A stretch of DNA of 64,000 nt. Source: G963556115 sp963675945 (GTDB taxonomy: Bacteria; Planctomycetota; SZUA-567). The notes beneath the pieces were generated by a model, which worked only from the letters and a program-made list of their open reading frames with translations, made no database searches and had not been told where the DNA came from. Numbering within the stretch: the first letter of the stretch is position 1; each line of letters begins with the position of its first letter. The translations under genes and the position numbers were made by a program. The DNA lies in the NCBI GenBank assembly GCA_963675945.1, contig OY780932.1, forward strand, positions 2,170,001 to 2,234,000, in the 5' to 3' direction. This document shows positions 51,350 to 59,925 of this stretch, piece by piece.

Positions 51350-51447
51350 TGTGGATTCTCCTTGAATACTGTATCACTAAATTCTATCGGATTTATCCAC
51401 CTCACTGATTTATCCACCTTAAACAACTGTCCTATTTCTTTAGACCA

Positions 51448-51829
51448 TTATATTACTCGCGACCTCAACCCGACGCCACCAATACATAACCGAACAATCA
51501 TTAATAAATTAGTCCCGATTTACCCATTAAAAAAACATAAAATTATCTATTAAATAACGAACAACTAAAACAAAGTTTTTATTAATTAGCTACAAATATT
51601 ATATATACTTGAAAACAAAGAAGATATAAAAGAACAGATCGTTTTTTATCGATAAAGAAGCAACAATCAAAATTTTATTCTTGACTAAGACGCACCAAGG
51701 AGGTATTGTAACTAATGAGACATGAAATATACGATTTTAACCATTAAAACCAATTAGGATAATTGATATGACAAAAAAGCAGACAGTGGCTATTCTCTGG
51801 GTAAAGTTGCAGCTTGCTGCGGTGTGAAT
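51448..51829. other. AT-rich region between IS remnants
   Basis: About 380 bases, low GC. TTGACT with AAGGAGG and a ten-codon frame (51715-51747) occur by 51680-51750, but nothing argues for a real gene. Confidence 0.35.
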
Positions 51830-52082
51830 ACAGCTTTAGACAGTAAGAGTTATTTCTGCCATCCGTACAGTGCCTGGGAACGCGGCAGCAATGAGAATGT
51901 GAATGGGTTACTAAGGCAGTATTTCTCAAAAGATATGGAACTGCTGAATGTATCGTAAGAAGAGCTGCAAGCAGTAGAAAAGAAGGTTAACAGTCGACCA
52001 AGAAAGAGACTGCGATTTAAAAGCTCGCTTGAGATATATAAACGGGCTTCGTAAAATGCAAGTGTTGCACTTAGAATTTGAA
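51830..52082 (+). pseudogene. IS30-family transposase 3' remnant
   Basis: The frame reads SKSYFCHPYSAWERGSNEN, VNGLLRQYFSKD and, after an in-frame TAA (51956-51958), EELQAVEKKVNSRPRKRLRF. These are the C-terminal DDE blocks of IS30 (YF..PY..W.RG.NEN.NGLLRQYFPK; ..NNRPRKRL). The 3' end continues to TGTTGCACTTAGAATTTGAA, which looks like the inverted-repeat end of IS30-type elements. The 5' two-thirds are absent. Confidence 0.75.
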
Positions 52083-52329
52083 TCCAAGAACAATATAAAT
52101 AAATATAGCAACACTTCTAAAATAATAATGAAAATTTGTTTTTAGTTTGTAAAAAAAATGCCCCTCTATTACAATAATGTTATATTACTGTAAAAAACAG
52201 GTTAAAAACTGTGAGTTATATTGTGTGAATTGCATCTCTCGTTTGTTGTGTAATAATTTAATAAATTCCGTTTATTGCTTATAGCTATTTTCGAGTTAAT
52301 GTTTTTTCAGAAATTATACTTGTAGGAAT
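52083..52329. other. AT-rich region, nothing recognised
   Basis: Very low GC; no coding frame. It may include decayed 5' sequence of the sensor pseudogene that becomes recognisable after about 52330. Confidence 0.3.
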
Positions 52330-52612
52330 TGCTAAAATTATTTTATTGTTTGTTTGGAAGTTCTATATTAAAAATTTCGAGAGAAAGTAAACTGTTATCG
52401 TTCAATTATTTTTAGCATTCCTTATCCTATATCAGTAACAGGCAATAATATGAAGTGGACTTTTTAAAATAAGGCTGCAACAGATTCTTTAGGTTTATAT
52501 TAGAGGAAGCACTTGGCAAATACTGCTAAAATTGGAAGCCCCAATCTGCAAAACTGATAAATGCGAAGTAGAATGTATCAAAAAATGGAGCGAATGTATA
52601 TTTTGACCATAA
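52330..52612 (+). pseudogene. PAS-domain sensor pseudogene, 5' part (paralogue of the chemoreceptor at 54283)
   Basis: The DNA aligns with 54400-54690 of the intact chemoreceptor: a membrane-segment-like start, TATCGTTCAAT, AATATGAA.TGGACTTTT, and a piece encoding APICKTDKCEVECIKK that matches APICKTDKCGIECFKR. Several stops and frameshifts break it. It stops at the IS3 end (52613) just after the codons for FD, and resumes on the other side of the element. Confidence 0.72.
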
Positions 52613-52693
52613 TGGTATAATGAAATAGGACAGTTGTTTAAGGTGGATATACCCGATAGAATTAATTGATACAGTATTCAAGGAGAATTCACA

Positions 52694-53055
52694 ATGAGAA
52701 AGACTTACACAGCAGCGTTTAAAGCCAAAGTTGCACTTAAAGCAGTGAAGGGTACAAGCAGTTATCTGAATTAGCATCCAAGTATGATGTATCTTCCAGC
52801 CAAGTTCGGCAATGGAAGAAGGCGTTATTGAGTAATCTACCGGATATTTTTTCAGGTTGGAAAAAGAAGCAGGAGAAACAACGAGAGCACACGGAATTAA
52901 AGTTATTTGAAGAAATCGGTCGTCACAAAGTTGAGGCAGGCAGGCTCAAAAAAAATCTAACGAGCTTGACTTGCTCTGAGCGTAAATCAATGATCAGTAA
53001 ATTGACAGAGAATATTTCTATTAGTAGGCAGTGTGAATTACTAAATGTATCTTGA
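52694..53055 (+). pseudogene. Decayed IS3 orfA and start of orfB
   Basis: MRKTYTAAFKAKVALKAVKG begins normally, then a frameshift near 52755 gives a stop. The frame resumes with SNLPDIFSGWKKKQEKQREH and runs through an A8 slippery site into orfB (CSERKSMISKLTENISISRQ) until TGA at 53053-53055. Confidence 0.78.
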
Positions 53056-53800
53056 TCAGCATATTATTATGAATTTACGCGAGATGATATTGAAGATATA
53101 GAATTAAAGCGGAAATTGATGAGATATATTTGACGCATCCTTATTATGGTTCAAGGCGTATATCAGATGAATTAAAAGATCAAGGTATCAATATTAGCAG
53201 GTACAAGGTTAGGCGATTGATGAGAGAGATGGGTATAGAAGCAATTTACCCAAAGAAGAGAATATCCTATAAAACAGAGGGCAACAAGATATATCCATAC
53301 TTACTCCATAATCTTAATATATTCAAACCAGATCTTGTATGGTGTAGTGATATAACATATATGTCACTCAAGAATGGTTATGCATATTTAACAATGGTAA
53401 TGGACTGGTATAGCAGGTATATTGTGTCATGGGAGCTGTCTATGTCTCTTGAGAGTACATTTTGCACTATAGCTTTGAGAGAAATGCTTTGGAAATAGCT
53501 AAGCCAACGATATTTAACACTGATCAGGGAGTTTAATATACATGCAACAAATATACCAAGACACTCTCTGATAACGAGATCTGAGTTAGCATGTCTGGCA
53601 AGGGTAGAGCATTTGATAACATCATGATTGAGAGGTTATGGCGTGCTTTGAAATATGAGGAAGTGTACTTGAAGGAATACACCCACTACTATGAGGCACT
53701 TAATAGTATAAAGGGTATATCAAGTATTACAATGAGGGACGGCGTCATTCTAAGTCTTGGTAACCGTATACCTAGAGAGATATATTTAAGTGGTAAGGAT
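53056..53800 (+). pseudogene. Decayed IS3 orfB (DDE transposase)
   Basis: Pieces in different frames: SAYYYEFTRDDIEDIELKRK, then 53130-53498 with HPYYGSRRISDELKDQG, LVWCSDITYMSLKNGYAYLT (first catalytic Asp) and VMDWYSRYIVSWEL; then FNTDQG near 53515 (second Asp), and GKGRAFDNIMIERLWRALKY (third acidic residue) near 53600. At least three frame breaks inactivate it. Confidence 0.8.
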
Positions 53801-53810
53801 AGAGATAGAG

Positions 53811-53889
53811 AAGGTGCATATAAAACAGTTATGGATGAAGTGAATGGCTTAGCCCGTAACGGAATTCATAACTGTTTTATATGCACCTT
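53811..53889. repeat. Perfect 23-bp inverted repeat inside the IS3 copy 2 end
   Basis: Left arm 53811-53833 and right arm 53867-53889 are exact reverse complements (AAGGTGCATATAAAACAGTT + ATG against CAT + AACTGTTTTATATGCACCTT), loop 33 nt. It is longer than the IS terminal repeats and lies 35 nt inside the right end. Confidence 0.92.
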
Positions 53890-53924
53890 GAATTAATCAT
53901 ATTTTTATCTGGACAATTAGACCA

Positions 53925-54195
53925 CCTCAGATCTATGGGAAACATTTTAAAGTTAATATAAACTTCTTCTATAATGCTGAGAGCCAAAAAATTGGGCATG
54001 TCGAAGTTGTTAATGAAATTACTGAACACATGTTGAAAGTATATTTATTCGTTCTTCACGACCAAAGAAAATGGCACAGGTCTTGGATTGGCTGCGGTAT
54101 ACAACACAGTTAAATCTCATAACGGTGATATAACTGTTGAAAGTGAAGTGAGAAACTATATTCCATTTTTTACTCTCTACCCTGTAAGAATAAGT
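53925..54195 (+). pseudogene. Sensor pseudogene, 3' part: PAS end plus histidine-kinase ATPase remnant
   Basis: Just after the IS3 end the frame gives GKHFKVNINFFYNAESQKIG and HVEVVNEITEHM, matching FKVTTSKLYNVKGKQVGHIEVVIEITEQ of the chemoreceptor. A short deletion then leads into FTTKENGTGLGLAAVYNTVK and SHNGDITVESE, which is the G2 box of a HATPase_c domain, ending in FFTLYPV. The original gene was therefore a PAS histidine kinase that shared its PAS domain with the neighbouring chemoreceptor; the HisKA part is deleted. Confidence 0.75.
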
Positions 54196-54282
54196 TGTAT
54201 TTATTCAGAATATTTTACAAGATGTCTACTATAATTTTAGTGTAAATTATTGAGTTTATTTTATAATTATTAGGAGATACTA

Positions 54283-55725
54283 ATGAAAAAAATAATATTT
54301 GGGATAGTTTTAATATTTTATCTTATATTGAGCTCAACGCCTTTTATTCTTCATTTTTATTATTCAAATAACTTTCTTACGTTTGGCATTATTTGGTTTG
54401 TGCTAAACTGTGTTTTTCTGATTTTAATTTGGAAATTTAATTTGAATAAATTACAAGGAAAATTATTTTGGTATCGTTCAATGCTTGATTCGATACCACA
54501 ACCGATATCCGTTACTGATAATGATATGAAATGGACTTTTGTTAATAAAGCAGCTACAGATCCATTAGGGGTTAAATTAGAAGATATACTTGGTAAACAC
54601 TGTTCAAACTGGGGAGCACCAATTTGTAAAACAGATAAATGTGGAATAGAGTGCTTTAAAAGAGGTAAACCGGATACATTTTTTGATCAATGGGATAGGA
54701 ATTTTAAAGTCACTACAAGTAAATTATATAATGTTAAAGGTAAACAAGTCGGTCATATAGAAGTTGTTATTGAGATTACAGAACAAGTTGCTCTTGATAG
54801 AATTCTTAAAAAAGTAGCTGAATTTTCACAAAATATTGATGCTGGCGCATCTCAAGTCTCTGCCGCTAGTCAATCTTTATCTGATGGTTCGACAAGTCAA
54901 GCAGCATCAATAGAAGAAATCACTTCTTCTATTGCAAATATTAGTAATCAGACAACTCACAATGCTGATAGTGCAAAAGAAGCACGCGATATTACAGCAA
55001 CAACACGTGATGAAGTGCAAACTGGTGTTTCTCAAATGAAAGAAATGACAGGAGCAATGAATGAAATTCAAGCTTCATCTGAGGAAATTACTAGAATAAT
55101 TAAAACAATTGATGATATTGCTTTCCAGACTAACCTACTCGCCCTCAATGCAGCAGTTGAAGCCGCTAGAGCTGGAATACATGGTAAAGGTTTTGCTGTT
55201 GTTGCTGAGGAAGTACGAAACTTAGCTGCGCGTAGTGCAAAGGCTGCAGCAGAAACTGCAGACCTCATAAAATCATCAAATGACAGAGTAAAAAATGGGT
55301 CGATCATTGCTGAAAAAACATCTGATTCCCTTGAAAAAATTGTTAATGGAACAGTTAATGCCGCAGTATTACTCAATAGTATTGCTGATGCAAGTACCAA
55401 TCAAGCCAGTGCGTTACTTCAAATTAGCAATGCAATATCTCAGATTGATAATGTAACACAGCAAAATACAGCAAATGCAGAAGAAACTTCTTCAGCAGCA
55501 AAAGAGTTGTCATCATTATCTAGAGGCTTGGATCAACTTGTTCAAGAATTTAACATAAATAGTTCGAATGCCAAGCCGCCCCAAAATAGTAATACACATA
55601 AGAGGACTATAGGCGCTAAATCTAAACCAACAAGGTTACCACTTGACAACAAGAATTGGGGAGAGAATATTGTTTCCCCTGATCGACAAATAAAACTTGA
55701 TGACTCGGAATTTGGAAAGTTCTAA
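54283..55725 (+). CDS. PAS-domain methyl-accepting chemotaxis protein
   Basis: 480 residues, AGGAGA upstream. Two N-terminal membrane helices (IIFGIVLIFYLILSSTPFIL; FLTFGIIWFVLNCVFLILIW) with almost no periplasmic loop, then a cytoplasmic PAS domain (residues about 65-175) with a cysteine-rich loop APICKTDKCGIECFKRGK that could hold a metal, heme or Fe-S ligand. The signalling domain has the hairpin tip DDIAFQTNLLALNAAVEAAR and VVAEEVRNLAARSAKAA. The C-terminus ends DDSEFGKF, a tail common on such receptors. GC content is visibly lower than in the genes around the iron cluster, suggesting transfer. Sits in a mobile-element-rich zone. Confidence 0.92.
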   Translation: MKKIIFGIVLIFYLILSSTPFILHFYYSNNFLTFGIIWFVLNCVFLILIWKFNLNKLQGKLFWYRSMLDSIPQPISVTDNDMKWTFVNKAATDPLGVKLEDILGKHCSNWGAPICKTDKCGIECFKRGKPDTFFDQWDRNFKVTTSKLYNVKGKQVGHIEVVIEITEQVALDRILKKVAEFSQNIDAGASQVSAASQSLSDGSTSQAASIEEITSSIANISNQTTHNADSAKEARDITATTRDEVQTGVSQMKEMTGAMNEIQASSEEITRIIKTIDDIAFQTNLLALNAAVEAARAGIHGKGFAVVAEEVRNLAARSAKAAAETADLIKSSNDRVKNGSIIAEKTSDSLEKIVNGTVNAAVLLNSIADASTNQASALLQISNAISQIDNVTQQNTANAEETSSAAKELSSLSRGLDQLVQEFNINSSNAKPPQNSNTHKRTIGAKSKPTRLPLDNKNWGENIVSPDRQIKLDDSEFGKF

Positions 55726-55756
55726 CGCCGCTGCGTTTCTGAATAAAACTAGTGGT

Positions 55757-56115
55757 TCTTCATGACAAGTTGCAAATTCATTATTAGAATGTCTTATTAT
55801 GTGATGCTTCTTATAACCGAAGTTCACAAGACCATCATAAGTTTTAAAACCGTCGGTATATACTTCAGAGTCTATACCGACTTTATACTTGATTATAGGT
55901 ATTAAAACTGATGCTGAGCAGTTTGTAACTACTTGTGTATACACTTTGCCCTGGCGTTTAATCAAGCCGAATACTAAGTGTTTTCCGTGTGCTCCTCGTC
56001 CCCGTTTACCACGAACTCGTTGAGCACCAAAGTAGCTTTTATCAATTTCTATTTCACCTTTTGGAAATGAAGACTGATCTTCACAGTATTCAGAAATTCT
56101 TTTTCTAATTCCATT
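55757..56115 (-). pseudogene. ISXO2/IS1595-family transposase fragment
   Basis: On the minus strand the frame reads GEIEIDKSYFGAQRVRGKRG, GRGAHGKHLVFGLIKRQGKV, YTQVVTNCSASVLIPIIKYK and EVYTDGFKTYDGL...HNNEFAT, the DDE core of ISXO2-type transposases with D of EIDKSYFG and D of YTDGF. N- and C-terminal parts, including the final acidic residue, are missing, and the frame then runs into the chemoreceptor's 3' end. Confidence 0.78.
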
Positions 56116-56207
56116 ACGGCGGGAAGAATTAAGGCACTACTGTTTTATGCAGCAGTGCCTTAATCTATGATGATAAAGTAGAGGGATTTCTGTTGTGTGT
56201 TGGTCTA

Positions 56208-57665
56208 TTAGCTCATCCAGTCAACTTTATCTTCAGGGTTCCACTTGGTGGTCACCTTGACGGTATTGGTAAAGAACTTGTAAGAATACTTGGCGGTAAT
56301 GTCGCCGTTACCGAATTTTGAATCCTTCAGTCCGCCGAAGGAGAATGGGTCGCGTGGTACAGGTACTCCAATATTTACCCCTAGCATTCCAGATTCCATC
56401 TCGCGGATAGCTGCTTCGGCAATCGCACCGGACTGGGTGAATATGGCACCGGCGTTGCCGTACGGGTTGTTCTTATGTAGCTCAAGGGCGGCGTTCAGGT
56501 TCTTGGCCGCTAATACTTCCAGCGTAGGCCCGAAGATCTCTCCTTCCGGCATCAGCTCTTCCTTGCCGCGCCAGTCAATAATTGATGATCCGACGCAGAA
56601 TTCTGCAGGAGCGCCTTTGCATTCAGCCTGGCGGCCGTCGAGCAGGAGCTTGGCACCGGCCTTGGTCGCATTTTCCAGATAGTCGCGGATCTTTGTCGCA
56701 CTCTGAACGGAATGAATAGGCGGGATGTCAGTGCCGGCTATCTGCTTCTGAGATATCTCTATTATGCGCTTGAGCAGATGGTCACAGTCGCCAACGCAGA
56801 CGAGGACTGACGCAGCCATACAGCGCTGTCCAGCCATACCACTGAAGGAGGCAACAATATCACTGGTGGCCATCTCGGGATGAGCATCGGGCATCAGGAT
56901 AAGGAAGTTTTTGGCGCCACCTAGCGCCAGAACTTTCTTCAAAGATTTGGCTGCGCGTTCGTAGACAATCTTGGCAACCGGGGTCGAGCCGACAAAGGTA
57001 ATAGCGTCGATAAGCTTGTTATCACAGATGCTGGTAACGGCATCCTTCTCACCATTAATAACATTGAACAGACCATCAGGAAGGCCTGCTTCCTGGAATA
57101 TTTCAGCACATTTAGCGCAGCTCATCGGAGTGCTGTTGGCCGGCTTCATGATAATTGCATTCCCGCAGATCAGCGCCATGGGTGCTGTCCAGTGTGTGAT
57201 CATAACCGGAAAGTTGAAAGGGGTGATGCTGGCGACGACACCGGTAGGGCGGTACTCTGTGCGGCAGGTGACCCCGCGGCTTACCTCTTCGGTCTCGCCT
57301 GTCATGAAGGCTGGAGCGGCGCAAGCGACCTCTACTAGCTCTACACCCTTACTGACACCTGCCTGAGCTTCGGCCATGGTCTTGCCATTCTCGATATGAT
57401 TGAGCTCTGCGAGCTCGTCACGATATTTGGTATTGAGCAGATCGCGGTAATTATACATCACCTCTGAACGCTTCTTCAGGCTCAATTTGCTCCAAGATTT
57501 TTGAGCTTCTGTTGCTGCTCTGGCGGCAAGTTCCACCTCTTCCATCCCGCTATTAACTGTCTGAGCAATAATTTCGCCCGTAATCGGACTTACTACATCG
57601 ACGCGTGGTCTGTCGCAGTCGACAAATTGGCCGTTGATCCAGTTGTTTATTACACCGTATTTCAT
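56208..57665 (-). CDS. mmsA: Methylmalonate-semialdehyde dehydrogenase (CoA-acylating)
   Basis: 485 residues, AAAGGAA before the ATG. ALDH superfamily with MmsA/IolA features: NWINGQFVDCDRP at the start, ASITPFNFPVMITHWTAPMA near residue 146, VGSTPVAKIVYERAA, and the catalytic Cys in SGMAGQRCMAASVL near residue 280; the general-base Glu (usual EMGGKN) is replaced by ALGGAKN, as in CoA-dependent MmsA. The C-terminus has FGGLKDSKFG and KFFTNTVKVTTKW. In inositol catabolism it oxidises malonic semialdehyde to acetyl-CoA. Last gene of the minus-strand cluster. Confidence 0.93.
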   Translation of the reverse strand: MKYGVINNWINGQFVDCDRPRVDVVSPITGEIIAQTVNSGMEEVELAARAATEAQKSWSKLSLKKRSEVMYNYRDLLNTKYRDELAELNHIENGKTMAEAQAGVSKGVELVEVACAAPAFMTGETEEVSRGVTCRTEYRPTGVVASITPFNFPVMITHWTAPMALICGNAIIMKPANSTPMSCAKCAEIFQEAGLPDGLFNVINGEKDAVTSICDNKLIDAITFVGSTPVAKIVYERAAKSLKKVLALGGAKNFLILMPDAHPEMATSDIVASFSGMAGQRCMAASVLVCVGDCDHLLKRIIEISQKQIAGTDIPPIHSVQSATKIRDYLENATKAGAKLLLDGRQAECKGAPAEFCVGSSIIDWRGKEELMPEGEIFGPTLEVLAAKNLNAALELHKNNPYGNAGAIFTQSGAIAEAAIREMESGMLGVNIGVPVPRDPFSFGGLKDSKFGNGDITAKYSYKFFTNTVKVTTKWNPEDKVDWMS

Positions 57666-57724
57666 TGTGTTCCTTTCATTTTTTACCCAAGTCTGTGAGA
57701 ACTTGACTGCTGTTGTATCAAAAT

Positions 57725-57766
57725 TTGTTCTGTTTTGTGTTCTGTTTTGTGTTCTGTTTTGTGTTT
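57725..57766. repeat. 12-bp tandem repeat upstream of mmsA
   Basis: Three copies of (G/T)TGTTCTGTTTT plus a partial copy, in the 5' leader of mmsA (minus-strand sense AAAACAGAACAC). Confidence 0.8.
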
Positions 57767-57778
57767 TTAATACTCTTA

Positions 57779-58591
57779 TTATATATTCGTTTGATCGGCC
57801 AGACCTTCCCAGATAGCTGCCGCTGGATCATGCAGCCAGGTATGAGCCGGGTCGTCGATACGTGAAGTCCAAGGATCTCCCGGGAGGTGGCGAATCATCC
57901 AGCAGTAATACATGCCGTATCCTGGTGCAGCGTTCTGGGGATGGGTCGGCCCGCCTGGGATTAGTAAGGCGCTGTTATGTGTTACTTTGTAGGCGTCATC
58001 GCCAATATAACCTGTACCGAAGCCTTGTTTGCGCGTGAAGCGGTAAATATAAACTTCAGGTTGAGGGTGACCATGTGGTGGATAACTAGACCATCTTCCC
58101 GGAGCATTGATCAGTTCGCCCATTACCATATTGGAGTATGGAGCATTGTTGTAGTCGAAAATATTGCGTAATTTACGTCGAGCCATACCCTGCATCGCAC
58201 CAGCTCCGAGGATCTCCTCGGTTATGATCTCAGGAGTATAAAGTTTGCTGTCAAAGGTCGAGGAATTTTCCGTTTGCTGCAGAACCAGTTCGCTATTGTT
58301 CAAGGCTTTGAGCGTGATACTAATACCTTTGCAGACATGCAGGCAGTAAGGCTTTTCATCAAATACACTGCTGCGCTGTGCTCGCACTTCTCTGCCTTCA
58401 TAGGAGATATTTACTTCGCCTTCAAGTAGGAGAACTGCACATTCTTTGTCGGCACTAAAGACGGTATAGGTGGTACCGGCCGCAAGATAGAGTAAATCAA
58501 TATCCATCATCATGTTCGGCTCTGGCCCATTCTCCCTGCAGATGGGATTCAATCCTTGTTGCAGGGTTTGTGAAGATCTTTTGGATAACAT
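57779..58591 (-). CDS. iolB: 5-deoxy-glucuronate isomerase
   Basis: 270 residues, AAAGG before the ATG. IolB bicupin: MMMDIDLLYLAAGTTYTV, then CAVLLLEGEVNISYEG, and in the second half SSYPPHGHPQPEVYIYRF with the metal-binding His/Glu set, NSALLIPGGPTHPQNAAPGYGMYYCWMIRHLPGDPW. These are close to the IolB consensus. It converts 5-deoxy-glucuronate to 5-dehydro-2-deoxy-gluconate. The other iol enzymes (C, D, E, G, J) are not in the window. Confidence 0.93.
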   Translation of the reverse strand: MLSKRSSQTLQQGLNPICRENGPEPNMMMDIDLLYLAAGTTYTVFSADKECAVLLLEGEVNISYEGREVRAQRSSVFDEKPYCLHVCKGISITLKALNNSELVLQQTENSSTFDSKLYTPEIITEEILGAGAMQGMARRKLRNIFDYNNAPYSNMVMGELINAPGRWSSYPPHGHPQPEVYIYRFTRKQGFGTGYIGDDAYKVTHNSALLIPGGPTHPQNAAPGYGMYYCWMIRHLPGDPWTSRIDDPAHTWLHDPAAAIWEGLADQTNI

Positions 58592-58638
58592 AATTTGCCT
58601 TTGTAGGGTTAGAGTAATTGTAAGAACGTCATTACAAT

Positions 58639-59724
58639 TTATACATCTGGATTAGGAATCATTACGTCACGGATTATGGCTATCAGTCCGGCGTATGCAT
58701 CCAGGAAGCCACGGAGAGTACGGGCGGTAGCACCGTAATTAGCAAAATCTTCCACGGTCATGCCGTCTGCAGCAAATGCTTTGGTGAATTCAGGCATCTT
58801 GGCCTGCAATTCAGCAATGATATCAGGGTTGACCGGATTGTCCATTCTTGGTTTGACCTCGACATCTGAATTATTAAAACGTACCTGCCACTTATACGGA
58901 ATGGTCAGAACCACATCACCACCGATAAATTCACTCCAATGCAGATGATTTCGATAGGCGGCAGAGAGGAGGCGGGTACGATAACCGCGCTGTTGGTAAA
59001 TTTTGTAGGCATTCTTGAATACGGCTACACCTGCCCAGTCTAAAGCCCCTGGCGTGATGGCAATATTCTCTTTTTTCTGTACGACTTTCAGCCAGTCGTC
59101 AACACGCCCAACCATGATGGTGCAGACCGGAGTCATGTCGTCGATAGGCTTGCCTTCAGCTTCACGCCGGTTCAATCCGCGTTCTACCGCTTCGGCAACG
59201 GCGAGAGACTGTGCGGTGGAGAAGCAGACGGTAGCATTTACATTTACACCCTGGTAGGTCGCTTCTTCAATTGCAGCGACTCCCGCGGCGGTTACCGGCA
59301 TCTTGACCTGCATGTTCTTGGCAAGCGTATTAAAGTAGACAGACTGCTCAGCCATCAGTTTCGGATTGCGGTAGTACTGGGCGTTGGTCTGGATGCTCAT
59401 GCGTCCTGCTTTGCCGCCGGTCTTTTCAAATACCGGTAAAAGCATCTCTGCACCCTTTAGCGCCATCGCTTCGTTTACCTTCCAGGCAATATCTACCTCG
59501 GTTGCGGTAGGATTGTCAACGATGATTTGTTTGATGTGATCTTCCCAGAGGTGAAACTCTTGCTGTAGTACCTGACCGACAATTGAGGGGTTGGTGGTGG
59601 CACCAGTGGAGCCGTTTTTGATGGAATACTCGAGTTCCGAGATAGAACAGCTGTCATTCCAGACCGAGGTTGGGCTGGTTTGGATTGTCTCTAAGAGCTT
59701 GGGCAAGGCGGTTGGTGTAGACAT
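58639..59724 (-). CDS. Transaldolase family protein in the inositol cluster
   Basis: 361 residues, good AAAGGG site. Transaldolase barrel: SVWNDSCSISELEYSIKNGSTGATTNPSIV near the N-terminus (Asp and TNP motif), FEKTGGKAGRMSIQTNAQYY, MQVKMPVTAAGVAAIEEA with the Schiff-base Lys, VNVNATVCFSTAQSLAVAEAV, and a mobile C-terminal helix. Longer than the usual 210-320 residues of Tal/Fsa enzymes. In this operon it might cleave or transfer a three-carbon unit of the inositol-derived sugar acid, in place of the IolJ aldolase; that role is inference. A sulfosugar transaldolase is an alternative. Confidence 0.82.
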   Translation of the reverse strand: MSTPTALPKLLETIQTSPTSVWNDSCSISELEYSIKNGSTGATTNPSIVGQVLQQEFHLWEDHIKQIIVDNPTATEVDIAWKVNEAMALKGAEMLLPVFEKTGGKAGRMSIQTNAQYYRNPKLMAEQSVYFNTLAKNMQVKMPVTAAGVAAIEEATYQGVNVNATVCFSTAQSLAVAEAVERGLNRREAEGKPIDDMTPVCTIMVGRVDDWLKVVQKKENIAITPGALDWAGVAVFKNAYKIYQQRGYRTRLLSAAYRNHLHWSEFIGGDVVLTIPYKWQVRFNNSDVEVKPRMDNPVNPDIIAELQAKMPEFTKAFAADGMTVEDFANYGATARTLRGFLDAYAGLIAIIRDVMIPNPDV

Positions 59725-59925
59725 GGTTTCCCTTTCGTTATAGTATTATGGCAGTATAATTAACAGCATTTAACTGTTGTATATATTGATTGCTAGAGAA
59801 TATGGCGTTTGTCCGTGTTATTTGTTATGTCGGTATATTAAGACGTAGTATCCTTTAATACACATACAGTCATGGTATTTTATGAGATCAGGTGATATTA
59901 CTGGTTTGGTTGTGGTACTACCTGG

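Larger units (their letters stand above)
50690..51447 (-). mobile_element. IS3-family element, copy 1, 3'-truncated
   Basis: The 5' terminal repeat (minus strand TGGTCTAAAG, plus-strand end 51447) is followed by orfA and the first ~120 codons of orfB. The frame departs from IS3 orfB after DLVWC at about 50700, where the sugar-isomerase fragment begins, so the 3' part including most of the DDE domain is deleted. Confidence 0.82.
52613..53924 (+). mobile_element. IS3-family element, copy 2, full-length but decayed
   Basis: 1312 bp, from TGGTATAATGAAATAGGACAG (52613) to CTGGACAATTAGACCA (ends 53924); the ends are imperfect inverted repeats (the first copy has TGGTCTAA, exact complement of TTAGACCA). 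orfA (from 52694) and orfB are both broken by frameshifts and stops. The sequence after the start matches copy 1 closely (GGACAGTTGTTTAAGGTGGATA). No clear target-site duplication is seen. Confidence 0.82.

Noticed and set aside
51715..51747. Ten-codon frame with AAGGAGG and a TTGACT upstream
   Set aside because: Too short to support in an AT-rich decay zone full of remnants.
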